Shown: positions 54,407 to 63,867 of the stretch, in pieces
Position numbering within the stretch: the stretch's first letter is position 1
Layout of the letters: each line of letters begins with the position of its first letter
Assembly: GCA_903822975.1 (NCBI GenBank)
Contig: CAIJRD010000006.1
Location: 50,309-114,308 of the forward strand
Direction: 5' to 3'
Source: an uncultured Sinobacteraceae bacterium
Lineage (GTDB): Bacteria > Pseudomonadota > Gammaproteobacteria > Nevskiales > Nevskiaceae
Length of the DNA stretch: 64,000 nt
Made by a program: the position numbers and the translations under genes
The notes under the pieces: model-generated
Database searches by the model: none
What the model was told of the DNA's origin: nothing
The model's input: the letters and a program-made list of their open reading frames with translations, nothing else

Positions 54407-55285
54407 TCAAGTCGATGGAGCACGCCGCCGCATCAGGTTTTCCTGGGCAACACTGGCCACCAGCGTGCCCTCGCGCGTGTAGATCGCGCCGCGCGAAAGA
54501 CCGCGTGCGCCTTGCGCCGAAGGCGAATCCATCACGTACAACAGCCAGTCGTCGACACGCGCCGGGCGATGGAACCACAGCGCGTGATCGATGCTGGCGA
54601 CGGCGGTGTCGCTCTGCAGGAACGAGAAGCGGTGCGGCATCAGCGCGGTCGACAGCAGATTGAAGTCGCTGGCGTAGGCCAGCACGCTGCGATGCAGTTG
54701 CTGATCGTCCGGCAGGTTGCCCGCGGCGCGGAACCAGATGCACTGCTGCGGCGCATGCTCGGCCGGCTGCAACGGGTTCCACGGCGCGACCGGGCGGAAC
54801 TGGATGGCGGTCTGCCGCGTCATCGCATCGTGTACGCGTGCGCGCACCTCCGGCGTGGCTTCGGCGAGCCACTGCTCGGCGAGTTCCTTGAAATCGCGCA
54901 GTGCCTCGGGCGGTGGGACTTCCGGCATCGCCGACTGATGCTCGACGCCGACTTCGGGCAACTGGAACGACGCGATCATCGTCAGGATCGGTTGACCGTG
55001 CTGGATCGCCTGGACCCGGCGCGCGGAAAAATGCCGGCCGTCGCGCACCCGATCGACTTCGTAGACGATCGGCAATTCCATATCGCCCGGGCGCAAAAAG
55101 TACGCGTGCGCCGAATGCGGAACGCTGCCTTCGACGGTGCGCGTAGCTGCCACCAGCGCCTGACCGATGACCTGGCCGCCGAACACGCTCTTGCCGCCGA
55201 GATCGCGCGACTGACCGCGGAACAGATTCACCTCCAGCGGTTCAAGATCGAGCAGCGCAACGAGGTCTTGCAGCGAGCGGTTCAT
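54407..55285 (-). CDS. tesB: Acyl-CoA thioesterase II
   Basis: The 292-residue double-hotdog thioesterase hydrolyses medium- and long-chain acyl-CoA. Landmarks are NLFRGQSRDLGGKSVFGGQVIGQAL at the N-terminus and the C-terminal half with SIDHALWFHRP and GARGLSRGAIYTREGTLVASVAQE, which carries the catalytic Asp/Thr/Gln set. Length fits TesB. The gene stands alone between the hydrolase and the PRMT-like gene on the same strand. Confidence 0.94.
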   Translation of the reverse strand: MNRSLQDLVALLDLEPLEVNLFRGQSRDLGGKSVFGGQVIGQALVAATRTVEGSVPHSAHAYFLRPGDMELPIVYEVDRVRDGRHFSARRVQAIQHGQPILTMIASFQLPEVGVEHQSAMPEVPPPEALRDFKELAEQWLAEATPEVRARVHDAMTRQTAIQFRPVAPWNPLQPAEHAPQQCIWFRAAGNLPDDQQLHRSVLAYASDFNLLSTALMPHRFSFLQSDTAVASIDHALWFHRPARVDDWLLYVMDSPSAQGARGLSRGAIYTREGTLVASVAQENLMRRRAPST

Positions 55286-55392
55286 GTTGGCACGCGTAGT
55301 CGTAAAGGTAGGAGTCGATGATCGCGTGGCCTCGGCGAAGGGCCACCCGTACAGTTTAGGAGACAGCGCCGTGTCGCGGTGAAACGGCGTTG

Positions 55393-56337
55393 CTACAGAC
55401 GGCCGCGCAGCGAGTCGAGCGACTGGATCGCGCCGCGCTTGCCGGCGCGCACGCGCGCGACCGTCCAGGTCAGCCGCACGCCGACGCTCGGCCGCGTATC
55501 CGATTTCAACTGCAGTTCGAGCGTGTCGCCATGCTGCAACTCAAGCGGCTCCAACAGCGGCAGATAAATCTGTTCCCAGTGTGTGGCGGGGGCGTCCGGT
55601 GCGGTCGACAGCTGCTCGCCCGCGCACCACTCAACCTCCCACCACAGCGCGAAGCCCTGCACGATGGACGTCGACAGCGCTGACGCATCCCACTGCAGCT
55701 TGGCATTGCGACGACTATCGGGCGCCTCACCGCCGAGGCCGAACGACAACGCATCCCAGCGTTGCGCCGCGCCGCAAAGCTCATCGGGCGCGATGGTCTT
55801 CACGTACATGTTGTTCAGCGACAAGGTCCGCGCCGGTCCGAGATCGAGGTCGTAGCCGATGCGGTTCCAGATATCGATTTCGCGCTGCAGGCGCGGCGCA
55901 CCCACCGGTGCTACGAACTGCTGCAAGCCGGATGGAATCATCAAGCCCTTCGGCTTCAGAAAACGACGCGCGTCAACCAGCGATTCGAGCAGGTTTTCTT
56001 CCAGTGCAAAATTGCCGAGCGTTTCCGAAATCACCAGGTCGGCCTTGGGCAGGCCGCGCACCTCGGCCGAATGCGCCTGGATGAAATCGAGCCCGTCGAT
56101 GCCGTTCTTGCGTGCGAGCGCTTGCGCGAGCTGGATGGTGTCGCTGTACTCGATCAGCGTGCAGTGCTTCGCACCCAGGCGACGCGCGAGAAAACTGAGG
56201 AAGCCGGTGCCGGCGCCGACATCGACCACGCGGCAGTTCGGACCAATCTGCTTGATCGCGCGCGCCAGTGCCGCATGCAGTCCGGCATTGCGCGCAGCAT
56301 CACCCAGCAGCTTGCGATGCAGCTCGATTTCGCTCAC
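55393..56337 (-). CDS. Protein arginine methyltransferase-like enzyme
   Basis: The 314-residue SAM-dependent methyltransferase has motif I D39-V-G-A-G-T-G45 and post-I Glu E63. It then has the segment S104-E-T-L-G-N-F-A-L-E-E114, which matches the PRMT double-E loop: the two glutamates that grip the arginine are nine residues apart, as in PRMT1. In the beta-barrel-like C-terminal half, T252-H-W254 with EQIYLPL corresponds to the PRMT THW loop. So the fold is PRMT-like rather than a generic methyltransferase. It would act in the cytosol on an unknown protein or small guanidino substrate. Confidence 0.85.
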   Translation of the reverse strand: MSEIELHRKLLGDAARNAGLHAALARAIKQIGPNCRVVDVGAGTGFLSFLARRLGAKHCTLIEYSDTIQLAQALARKNGIDGLDFIQAHSAEVRGLPKADLVISETLGNFALEENLLESLVDARRFLKPKGLMIPSGLQQFVAPVGAPRLQREIDIWNRIGYDLDLGPARTLSLNNMYVKTIAPDELCGAAQRWDALSFGLGGEAPDSRRNAKLQWDASALSTSIVQGFALWWEVEWCAGEQLSTAPDAPATHWEQIYLPLLEPLELQHGDTLELQLKSDTRPSVGVRLTWTVARVRAGKRGAIQSLDSLRGRL

Positions 56338-56379
56338 GGGCCGGACACGCGGTGGTTTGGCAGGAGGCTCGGTAAGTGC

Positions 56380-57966
56380 TTAGAACTTGCGATCTGCCGG
56401 CGCCGGCGGCGTCCATTGATACAGCCAGGTTTCGGTCAGCGCCTGGCCGTTGACGCGCAAGTAAAGGCGCAGATCGATCGGCTGCGTACTGTCGTCGGTC
56501 GGCTTCAGATCGAACATCGCGCGATAGCCGTCGATCTCGTGCTGCGGCCGCGCCGAGGTGATTTCCACCTGGCCGCGCGACGCGCTGATGACGGCTTCGA
56601 CCTTGGCGTCGCGTCCGAGCAGGGCCAGGCTGCCGCCGGCAAAGTCGACCGCGAAACGCCACGAGAAATAGCTGCGCTTCTGACCGACGACACCGCCGAT
56701 GCCGGTGCGCGTCGCCACCACCTGCGCCAGCGGCGGCTGCACCGGTGCCGCAGCGCCCCAGTAGAGCCTGTAGGTGTAGAGCAATTCCTGACCCGGCTGC
56801 GGTTTGTCGGCGGGGTTCCAGAACGCGACGATGTTGTCGAAGGTTTCATCGACGGTCGGAATCTCGACCAGCTGGACCGAGCCCTTGCCCCAACCCTTGC
56901 CGCGCGGCTCGACCCAGACACTCGGGCGGCGATCGTAGAACACGCCGTCGTCCTGGTAGTGATCGAACTTGCGGTCGCGTTGCAGCAAGCCGAAGCCGCG
57001 CGGATTTTCGTCGGCGTAGGCGTTGAAGCGCAGGTTCAAAGGATCGGTCAGCGGCCGCCAGATCCATTCGCCGGCGCCGGTGTTCATCGCCAGACCGTCC
57101 GAATCGTGAATCTCCGGGCGCCAGTCGGTCGCCATGCGGCGATCGTTTTCGCCGTACAGGAACATGCTGGTCAGCGGCGCAACGCCGAGGCGTTCGATCG
57201 GCTTGCGCGGATACAGCGCGCTGTCGACGTCGATCGTCAAGGTGCCGCCGGGGCCGATGTCGAAGCGATAGGCGCCGGCAACACTCGGCGAGTCCATCAG
57301 TGCGTAGACCGTCAACCGCGTCGCATCCTTGGCCGGCTTTTCGAACCAGAAGTCGGTGAAGCGCGGAAATTCCTCCGCGCGGTCCATGCCGCAATCAACC
57401 GCCAGACCCCGCGTCGACATGCCGTACTGCTTGTCGCCGCCGACGGCGCGAAAGTAGCTCGCGCCGAGGAACGCGGCGACATCTGCGTTCGGATCGGTGT
57501 GGAAGAACAGGCTGAAGCCGGCGAAGCCGAGATCGGCCGGCAGCTTGCCGGCGTGGATGCCGCTCTTGCCGAAATCGAACATCGTGTTCTGGTATGCGAT
57601 CTCGGTGGCCTGTCCGTTGACCAGTTCGTGCAATCGCACCGGCGTCTTGAAATACAGGCCGGGGTGGAAGAAGCGCAAGCTGAACGGCAGATCGTCCTTG
57701 GCCCACAGCGCGCGCTCCGGACGGAAGCGGATGGCCTGGTATTGATCCCAGTTGAGATCGGCGATCGCGCTCGGCAGCGTGGTCGACGGCGCCTGGAAAA
57801 TACCGTTGGCCAGCGACTGCGCGCGCCCTTTGAGCGATGCGAAATCGAAGGCTTGCGGCGCGCCCAGCGCCTTGGCTTCGGCGCTTGCGGGCGTGAGGGC
57901 CGCACCGATCGGCAACGCCGTCGCCGGCAGCCAGGCAGCAGTCTTCAGAAGTTCGCGTCTTTGCAT
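56380..57966 (-). CDS. opgD: Glucan biosynthesis protein D
   Basis: OpgD acts in the periplasm in synthesis of osmoregulated glucans. The 528-residue protein starts with a Tat-type signal (MQRRELLKTAAWLPATA) and continues with the MdoG/OpgD catalytic domain: WDQYQAIRFRPERALW, FFHPGLYFKTPVRLHELV and EWIWRPLTDP. The start at 57966 puts the twin arginines at the N-terminus; 18 further in-frame residues upstream break this. The synthase gene opgH is not beside it. Confidence 0.94.
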   Translation of the reverse strand: MQRRELLKTAAWLPATALPIGAALTPASAEAKALGAPQAFDFASLKGRAQSLANGIFQAPSTTLPSAIADLNWDQYQAIRFRPERALWAKDDLPFSLRFFHPGLYFKTPVRLHELVNGQATEIAYQNTMFDFGKSGIHAGKLPADLGFAGFSLFFHTDPNADVAAFLGASYFRAVGGDKQYGMSTRGLAVDCGMDRAEEFPRFTDFWFEKPAKDATRLTVYALMDSPSVAGAYRFDIGPGGTLTIDVDSALYPRKPIERLGVAPLTSMFLYGENDRRMATDWRPEIHDSDGLAMNTGAGEWIWRPLTDPLNLRFNAYADENPRGFGLLQRDRKFDHYQDDGVFYDRRPSVWVEPRGKGWGKGSVQLVEIPTVDETFDNIVAFWNPADKPQPGQELLYTYRLYWGAAAPVQPPLAQVVATRTGIGGVVGQKRSYFSWRFAVDFAGGSLALLGRDAKVEAVISASRGQVEITSARPQHEIDGYRAMFDLKPTDDSTQPIDLRLYLRVNGQALTETWLYQWTPPAPADRKF

Positions 57967-58074
57967 GGGGCAGGGCTCAGGGATGAAGGCTTGAAAGGGA
58001 GAACAAGAGGCTCGCAGCACGGCGTTCGCAACGGCGTGCCGAGCACGCGCGCGATCGCAGGCAATCGCTGCGAA

Positions 58075-58548
58075 TTATCGGATGTCGAGCAGTTCGATGT
58101 CGAAAACCAGCGGCGTGTTGGGCGGAATATCGTCGCCAGCGCCGCGCGCGCCATAGCCGAGTGCCGCGGGCACGTGCAAGACGCGATGACCGCCGCGCTG
58201 CATCGTCGCCACACCTTCGTCCCAACCGGCGATGACTTCGCCCAGCCCGATATGAAAGTGGAACGGCGTACCGCGCGTACGCGAGGAGTCAAACACGCGA
58301 CCGTCTTCGAACGTGCCGGTGTAATGCACCGTCACGGTTTGACCCTGGCGCGGCATCGGGCCGCTGCCGACCTTCAAATCGGTGTACTGCAGTCCATCTG
58401 CAGTGGTGACCGACGCCGCGGCGCCGTTGGCGGCAGGCGCCGGTGTGGCGAGTGCCGCGCTCGCCGGAACCGTGAGATCGGCGATTGCCGCCCAACCGAG
58501 TGCGGGTGCCAGAAACAGCGTGCTCAACAGCAGGGTGCGCAGGGTCAT
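58075..58548 (-). CDS. Exported FKBP-type peptidyl-prolyl isomerase
   Basis: The 157-residue protein has a Sec signal (TLRTLLLSTLFLAPALGWAA), a short Ala/Pro spacer and a C-terminal FKBP domain: VTVHYTGTFEDGRVFDSS, then IAGWDEGVATMQRGGHR and PAALGYGARGAGDDIPPNTPLVFDIELLDI. It catalyses proline isomerisation in the envelope. An open frame continues upstream through the His/Arg repeat region to 58818 but lacks the signal position. OpgD lies 108 bp downstream. Confidence 0.94.
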   Translation of the reverse strand: MTLRTLLLSTLFLAPALGWAAIADLTVPASAALATPAPAANGAAASVTTADGLQYTDLKVGSGPMPRQGQTVTVHYTGTFEDGRVFDSSRTRGTPFHFHIGLGEVIAGWDEGVATMQRGGHRVLHVPAALGYGARGAGDDIPPNTPLVFDIELLDIR

Positions 58549-58591
58549 GCGGTGGCTCTCGATGGCTGAATGTCGATGTAGATGTCGGTCC

Positions 58592-58649
58592 GAACGTCGA
58601 TCTGAACGTCGATCTGAATGTTGCCGGGAATGTTGAAGGGAATGTTGAA
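58592..58649. repeat. Two consecutive 12-bp tandem repeats
   Basis: GAACGTCGATCT occurs twice (58592-58615), then GGGAATGTTGAA twice (58626-58649) with partial copies. They lie upstream of the FKBP gene, between it and the MOSC gene, in what should be the promoter or leader region of the FKBP gene. Confidence 0.92.
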
Positions 58650-58745
58650 GGGAGGCTGCGTGCGTGTGCGTCTGCTGGTGCCTGACCTTGTGCGCCACGT
58701 GCGCGGCGCGCGCGGCGCGCAGGCCTGGGCCGACATAATAGCCGT

Positions 58746-59408
58746 ATGAAATTGTCGCTACTCGGGCTGTTCGCGGGACAGGTGCAGCCAATGCCGGGCG
58801 ATGGCCGGCCCACGGCAATCTTCAAGCAGGCGGTCGCCGGCCCGGTCGCGATTGGTGCCGAAGGCCTGCACGGCGATGCGCAGGCCGATCGTCGCGTTCA
58901 TGGCGGGCCGGACAAGGCGGTGCATCACTATCCGGTCGAGAATCTGCGCCGGCTCGCCCAGCAGTTTCCCGAAATTGCCGACGGCCTCGTGCCCGGCGCC
59001 TTCGGCGAAAATATCTCCACGGCGGGTGCCGACGAGCAGTCAGTCTGCATCGGCGATGTCTACGCGCTCGGCAGTGCGCGCCTGCAGCTGTGCCAGCCGC
59101 GCACGCCGTGCTGGAAGATCGAGGCGCGGCATCCGGTCGAGGGCCTGACGCGCTACGTCGCCGAGCACGGTCTCTGCGGCTGGTATTACCGCGTGCAGAC
59201 GCCGGGGATCGCCCGCGCCAGCGATGCGCTCGAGTTGCTGGCGCGCGATGCCGATGCGGTATCGCTGCGGGAATTCTGGGATGTCGTCGGCGCCCATCGT
59301 CCCGCGCGCACTGCGCTCGATCGCCTGATCGCGCTGCCGGCCCTGAGCGAGAACTGGCGACGCAAGCTCGTGCAGCGGCGCGACTGGTTGACGACGGGCA
59401 GCACTTGA
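58746..59408 (+). CDS. MOSC domain protein (YiiM-like)
   Basis: The 220-residue protein has the MOSC pattern GLHGDAQADRRVHGGPDKAVHHYPVEN, then PGAFGENISTAGADEQSVCIGDVYALG and LQLCQPRTPCWKIE with the sulphur-carrying cysteine. YiiM-type enzymes reduce N-hydroxylated bases such as 6-hydroxylaminopurine with the molybdenum cofactor. Its stop codon overlaps the TTG start of hrpB (TTGA). Confidence 0.94.
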   Translation: MKLSLLGLFAGQVQPMPGDGRPTAIFKQAVAGPVAIGAEGLHGDAQADRRVHGGPDKAVHHYPVENLRRLAQQFPEIADGLVPGAFGENISTAGADEQSVCIGDVYALGSARLQLCQPRTPCWKIEARHPVEGLTRYVAEHGLCGWYYRVQTPGIARASDALELLARDADAVSLREFWDVVGAHRPARTALDRLIALPALSENWRRKLVQRRDWLTTGST

Positions 59409-61921
59409 AGCTTCTGTCGAGATCGCATCCAGTTTTGCCGCAGTTGCCGGTTGCCGAGGCGCTGCCGGCACTGCGCGCGGCCCTCGCGCGCGACGGTAGC
59501 GCGGTGCTGGCCGCACCTCCGGGCTCCGGCAAGACCACGCTCGCGCCCCTGCTGCTGCTCGACGAACCCTGGCTCGCCGGAAAGCGCATCCTGATGCTGG
59601 AACCGCGGCGCATTGCCGCGCGCGCATCGGCGGCGCGCATGGCGAGTTTGCTCGGCGAACGCGTCGGCGAAACCGTCGGCTACCAGATCCGCTTCGAGCG
59701 CAAGGTCGGCGCGGAGACACGCGTCGAGGTCATCACCGAAGGACTGCTGACGCGCCGCCTGCAGGCCGACGCCGAATTGCCGGGGATCGGCCTGGTGATC
59801 TTCGACGAGTTCCACGAGCGCAGTCTCGATGCCGATCTGGCGCTGGCGCTGACGCTGGATGCGCGCAGCAACCTGCGGCCGGACCTGCGCGTGCTGGTGA
59901 TGTCGGCGACGCTCGATACCGCGCGCGTCGCCGCCTTGCTCGGCGGCGCCGAAATCATCGAAAGCGGCGGACGCATGTATCCGGTCGAGATCGGCTATGC
60001 ACCGCCGCGCGCCGGGATCGAGCCGGAGGAGGCGCTGGCCAATGCGACGTTGCAGGCGCTCGATGCGCGTGACGGCGATGCGCTGGTGTTCTTGCCCGGT
60101 GCGCGCGAGATCCGCGCCGCGCAGTCGGCGCTGGAGCGTCGCCTGCTCGGCCGCGACGCAATCGACCTGCATGTGCTGTATGGCGATCTCGCCAGCGCAC
60201 AGCAGGATGCGGCACTCGCGCCGGCGCCGGTCGGGCGCCGCAAGATCATTCTGGCCACCAATATCGCGCAGACCAGCCTGACCATCGAAGGCGTGACCTC
60301 GGTGATCGATTCCGGTTTAGCCCGCGTTGCCCGTTTCGATCTCGGCGCGGGCGCCAACCGGCTCGAAACCGTGCGCATCTCGCGCGCTGCAGCCGATCAA
60401 CGCGCCGGCCGCGCCGGTCGCCTCGGTCCCGGCGCCTGCACGCGATTGTGGAGTCGTGATCAACAGGCGGCGATGCCGGCGCACGACACGCCGGAAATCC
60501 TGGCGGCCGATCTGTCGCGCTTCGCACTGGAACTGGCCGGCTGGGGTCTGCGCGATCCAGCCGCCGCCGCCTTGCTCGACGTGCCGCCGGCGAGCGCCTG
60601 GGCGTATGCGCAGGACCTGCTGCAAGGTCTCGGCGCGCTCGACGCGGAGCAGCGCATCAGCGCGCACGGCCGCGAACTGGCGCGACTGCCGGCGACGCCA
60701 CGCGTCGCGCACATGCTGCTGGCGGCTCGAAACAACCAGCTCGGTGCAGTTGCCGCCTGGGTCGCGGCGGTGCTGGAAGAGCGCAACCTCGGCGCCGATC
60801 TGGCCTTCGAGGTCGAACGTTTTCGCAGCGGCCGCGGCGTTGATCCGGCCGCACTGGCGCGGACGCGGCAAACGGTGCGGCAGTTGGCGCGCCTGATCGA
60901 TTGCGATATCGAGAGCGGTTCGGCAATCGAAGCCGATGCAGTCGGTCGCGTTGTGGGGCTGGCGTATCCCGAGCGCCTCGCACGTCGACGAGAAATCCAG
61001 CGCGATGCGCGCGACGTGCATTACCTGTGCGTGGACGGCGGCGAAGCGCGCATGCCCGCGCGCGACGCGCTCGCGGCGGGCGACTGGCTGGCCATCGCGC
61101 ACTGGGAGCCGGGTGCGCCGCGCCGCGTGCGTGCCGCTGCGCGCATCGATGCCGGCAGCGTGCTGGCGGACCATGCGGCGTCGATCGTCGTGCGTGATGA
61201 AATCGTCTGGGATGCGCAGACCGAAGCGGTCGTCGCAGAACGCCAGCGTGCATTCGGCGCGATCGTGCTCGATCGGCGTCCATTGCGCGAGCCGGGCGAT
61301 CCGAGGCTGGTCGCAGCGATGCTCGACGGCATCCGACGGTTGGGCATTCAGGCATTGCCATGGAGCGACACTGCGCGCCAGTGGCAAGCACGTGTGCAGA
61401 ACCTGCGCCAATGGCGGGCCGACGAAGACTGGCCCGACGTCGACGATGCAGCGTTGCTACTTAATATGGAGCGTTGGCTGGCGCCGCATCTCGATGGCAT
61501 GACTCGGCGCGAACACCTGCAGAGACTCGATCTCGACGCGATCCTCGGTGCACAGCTCGATTACGCACAGGCGCAGCGGCTAGCGAAGCTCGCGCCGACG
61601 CATCTTTCGGTTCCGAGCGGCTCGCGTGTCGCGCTGGCATACGACATCGGCGGCTTGCCGCCGGTGCTGGCGGTGAAGCTGCAGGAGCTGTTCGGGCAGA
61701 GCCGCACGCCAGCGGTCGACGACGGTCGCCTGCCGGTGTCACTGCATCTGCTGTCGCCGGGACGCCGGCCGATTCAGGTGACGCGCGATCTCGCCGGCTT
61801 CTGGGCGCGCACCTATCCGGAGGTCAAGAAGGAACTCAAGGGACGCTACCCGCGCCATCCCTGGCCGGACGATCCGCTCAACGCGCCCGCGACCGCGCGC
61901 GCGAAACCGCGCGGGACCTGA
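59405..61921 (+). CDS. hrpB: ATP-dependent helicase HrpB
   Basis: The 838-residue DExH-box helicase of the DEAH/RHA group has Walker A APPGSGKTT, LEPRRIAAR (motif Ia), DEFHERSLDADL (motif II), SATLDT (III), ATNIAQTSLTIEGVT (V) and QRAGRAGRLGPG (VI), plus the HrpB C-terminal domain. The start is probably the TTG at 59405 overlapping the MOSC stop, the first credible codon of the frame. The cellular role of HrpB is not well defined; RNA remodelling is likely. Confidence 0.94.
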   Translation: MKLLSRSHPVLPQLPVAEALPALRAALARDGSAVLAAPPGSGKTTLAPLLLLDEPWLAGKRILMLEPRRIAARASAARMASLLGERVGETVGYQIRFERKVGAETRVEVITEGLLTRRLQADAELPGIGLVIFDEFHERSLDADLALALTLDARSNLRPDLRVLVMSATLDTARVAALLGGAEIIESGGRMYPVEIGYAPPRAGIEPEEALANATLQALDARDGDALVFLPGAREIRAAQSALERRLLGRDAIDLHVLYGDLASAQQDAALAPAPVGRRKIILATNIAQTSLTIEGVTSVIDSGLARVARFDLGAGANRLETVRISRAAADQRAGRAGRLGPGACTRLWSRDQQAAMPAHDTPEILAADLSRFALELAGWGLRDPAAAALLDVPPASAWAYAQDLLQGLGALDAEQRISAHGRELARLPATPRVAHMLLAARNNQLGAVAAWVAAVLEERNLGADLAFEVERFRSGRGVDPAALARTRQTVRQLARLIDCDIESGSAIEADAVGRVVGLAYPERLARRREIQRDARDVHYLCVDGGEARMPARDALAAGDWLAIAHWEPGAPRRVRAAARIDAGSVLADHAASIVVRDEIVWDAQTEAVVAERQRAFGAIVLDRRPLREPGDPRLVAAMLDGIRRLGIQALPWSDTARQWQARVQNLRQWRADEDWPDVDDAALLLNMERWLAPHLDGMTRREHLQRLDLDAILGAQLDYAQAQRLAKLAPTHLSVPSGSRVALAYDIGGLPPVLAVKLQELFGQSRTPAVDDGRLPVSLHLLSPGRRPIQVTRDLAGFWARTYPEVKKELKGRYPRHPWPDDPLNAPATARAKPRGT

Positions 61922-62031
61922 GCATTCCATCGCGCAGTAACCTGGGCCGCGACACGCGTGACGATCGAGTGGATCCGCATTGTGAAGTCACGAAGCTCGA
62001 TCGCAGTGCTGGCGTCGACGCTAGCGCGGCT

Positions 62032-63198
62032 TCAGCTTTTCGGTGGCAGTTCCGGCTGCTTCAACGTGTAGACATCGCTGCCGAAACCGGCTTGTCCGCT
62101 GAGTCCGGCGTAGCCGAGATACTGCAGCCCGAATAGATCCTCGACGCTACGCAAAAGTGAATAGTGGTTGTAATCGGTGGCGCTCACCGTGCCGCCCTTG
62201 ACGAATGGCGACAGCACGACCGCACCGACCTTGCCGCCACCCAGACCGGCGATGCCGGGCAGCAACACGTTCGCTGACGGACCTTCGCCGCAGCAGGCGC
62301 TCGAATCGGCCAACGCGCCGCCGGATTCGTCAAAGGTGACGATCAGCAAGCCATCCTGCTGATAGGCCGGCGAGGCCAGGATTTTCGGCACCCAGGTTTG
62401 CAGGAAGCTATCGGCCGACGTCAGTCCGCCGGGTTCGCCGTCGGCGCAGGGCGCGTCGTGGCCGTCATGGCATAGGTTCGGCGTGATGAAGGTGAAGTTC
62501 GGCGTGCTGCCGGCGTCGGCGAGATCGGCGTCGAGCTTGCTCAGATTGACGACGTGCGCGTCGCACGACGCCTGGTCGTCGATCACCGAGTGGAAGTACA
62601 CGAACGGATCATGGCGCGTGGCGTACTGATCGGCGGCGGTGGCGGACTGGGTGTTGTCCTTGGCACCGATTGCCGGATGGCCGCAGGTGGCGGATTCGCG
62701 TGACGGCGTATTGCCCATGTCTTCCATGTATCCCTTCCAGCTCAGACCGGCGGCGGTCAACTGGTCGGGCAGGCTCGGCACCGACGTCGGATAAATACAG
62801 CCGCTGCCCTTGGACTGGCCGTTGGCGGCGGTCGGCGCGCCACCGCTGAATTCGACGTAGGTCTGGCAGTCGAGTTGGGTGGTGCGATTCGGACCCTGTC
62901 CGCTGATCATCGCGATGTAGTTGTCGAGACTGTTGTGGCCGATCCCGTAGTAGTTGGAAAGGTATGCGCCCTGCGCGGTCAGCGTCTGCGCCAGATATGG
63001 CGCAGACGAACCGCTACCAAATGACGTCGAGGCATTCTCGTTTTCCAGCACGATCACGAAGACGTGGCCGATCTTGCTCGAAACCGGCGTGCCGTCCGAG
63101 TTTGTCGTGCCGCCATTGCCACCGCCACAGGCGGTGAACAGCGCAGACACCAGCAGAGCGGTTACGGTGAAGACGAAACTGGAGCGAATTTTGAGCAT
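62032..63198 (-). CDS. Phosphoesterase-family lipoprotein
   Basis: The 388-residue lipoprotein has a signal peptide ending in a lipobox (LFTAC) followed by a Gly/Asn-rich spacer. The catalytic domain of the phosphoesterase (AcpA/phospholipase C-like) family starts HVFVIVLENENASTSFG, with Thr/Ser-containing FGSGSSAPYL, the YYGIGHNSLDNYIAMISGQ segment, an HDGHDAPCADGEPGG turn and LLIVTFDESGG. It probably hydrolyses phosphomonoesters or phospholipids in the envelope. It converges on hrpB with 110 bp between. Confidence 0.9.
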   Translation of the reverse strand: MLKIRSSFVFTVTALLVSALFTACGGGNGGTTNSDGTPVSSKIGHVFVIVLENENASTSFGSGSSAPYLAQTLTAQGAYLSNYYGIGHNSLDNYIAMISGQGPNRTTQLDCQTYVEFSGGAPTAANGQSKGSGCIYPTSVPSLPDQLTAAGLSWKGYMEDMGNTPSRESATCGHPAIGAKDNTQSATAADQYATRHDPFVYFHSVIDDQASCDAHVVNLSKLDADLADAGSTPNFTFITPNLCHDGHDAPCADGEPGGLTSADSFLQTWVPKILASPAYQQDGLLIVTFDESGGALADSSACCGEGPSANVLLPGIAGLGGGKVGAVVLSPFVKGGTVSATDYNHYSLLRSVEDLFGLQYLGYAGLSGQAGFGSDVYTLKQPELPPKS

Positions 63199-63337
63199 GG
63201 CGGAGTCAGGTCGAAAAAGTTGTTGCGATTCTGCAAGATTTGAGCGGCGATTCGATGACAATCGAGCCGGCCGGCGAGCCACCGGGCCGCTGCCTCGCAG
63301 CACCAAGCAGAATTCAAGCCGAACGTCGGTGAAAAGC

Positions 63338-63366
63338 TTGACATTGACCCGCCTCGAACGAACAAT
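63338..63366 (+). promoter_or_regulatory. Putative sigma-70 promoter of the tRNA-tuf operon
   Basis: TTGACA at 63338-63343 and AACAAT at 63361-63366 are separated by 17 bp. The -10 match is 4 of 6. It is about 40 bp upstream of tRNA-Tyr, and the GC-rich tract between -10 and the tRNA is a discriminator-like GCGCGG. Confidence 0.6.
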
Positions 63367-63404
63367 GCGCGGCTCGCAAGCTGTGCGGTCTGGCCCGCAG
63401 TCTG

Positions 63405-63490
63405 GGAGGGATACTCAAGCGGCCAACGAGGGCAGACTGTAAATCTGCTGGCTTATGCCTACGTAGGTTCGAATCCTACTCCCTCCACCA
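63405..63490 (+). tRNA. tyrT: tRNA-Tyr (GTA anticodon)
   Basis: The acceptor stem GGAGGGA/TCCCTCC, the long variable arm of a class II tRNA and the anticodon GTA at 63439-63441 are all present, with T-loop GGTTCGAATCC and an encoded CCA. Confidence 0.97.
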
Positions 63491-63520
63491 GTCGCGAGCG
63501 GGCAAAACGGGTGAAGCTTT

Positions 63521-63594
63521 GCGGGTGTAGCTCAATGGTAGAGCTGTAGCCTTCCAAGCTACTGACGAGGGTTCGATTCCCTTCACCCGCTCCA
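63521..63594 (+). tRNA. glyT: tRNA-Gly (TCC anticodon)
   Basis: A complete cloverleaf has acceptor GCGGGTG/CACCCGC, D-arm GCTCAATGGTAGAGC, anticodon TCC at 63553-63555, T-arm GGGTTCGATTCCC and encoded CCA. Confidence 0.97.
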
Positions 63595-63637
63595 GTCCCG
63601 GCCGAGCAGTTGCGTGCGCTGTAGAGAGTTGCAGATT

Positions 63638-63713
63638 GCCCACCTAGCTCAGTCGGTAGAGCACACCCTTGGTAAGGGTGAGGTCGCAGGTTCGATTCCT
63701 GTGGTGGGCACCA
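63638..63713 (+). tRNA. thrT: tRNA-Thr (GGT anticodon)
   Basis: Acceptor GCCCACC/GGTGGGC, D-arm GCTCAGTCGGTAGAGC, anticodon GGT at 63671-63673 in stem CACCC/GGGTG, T-arm CAGGTTCGATTCCTG and encoded CCA are all present. Order Tyr-Gly-Thr-tuf follows the known E. coli tufB operon. Confidence 0.97.
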
Positions 63714-63867
63714 GATTCAGATGCTTCGGTGCGGTTGATAAACGCGCCGGTGGCCGCATTAAGTTGCAGTAGTAGGAGCAGGCGCCTGAGTTCCTGCTTT
63801 TTGTCGTTCGGATCAGTTCGGCGGCACTCCTCCACCAACATGCCTCATTGCGAGTAAGAGAACGAAG

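Noticed and set aside
55762..58569. A 935-codon plus-strand open frame across the methyltransferase, opgD and FKBP genes
   Set aside because: It runs antisense through three genes with clear motifs, so it cannot be a real coding region of this size.
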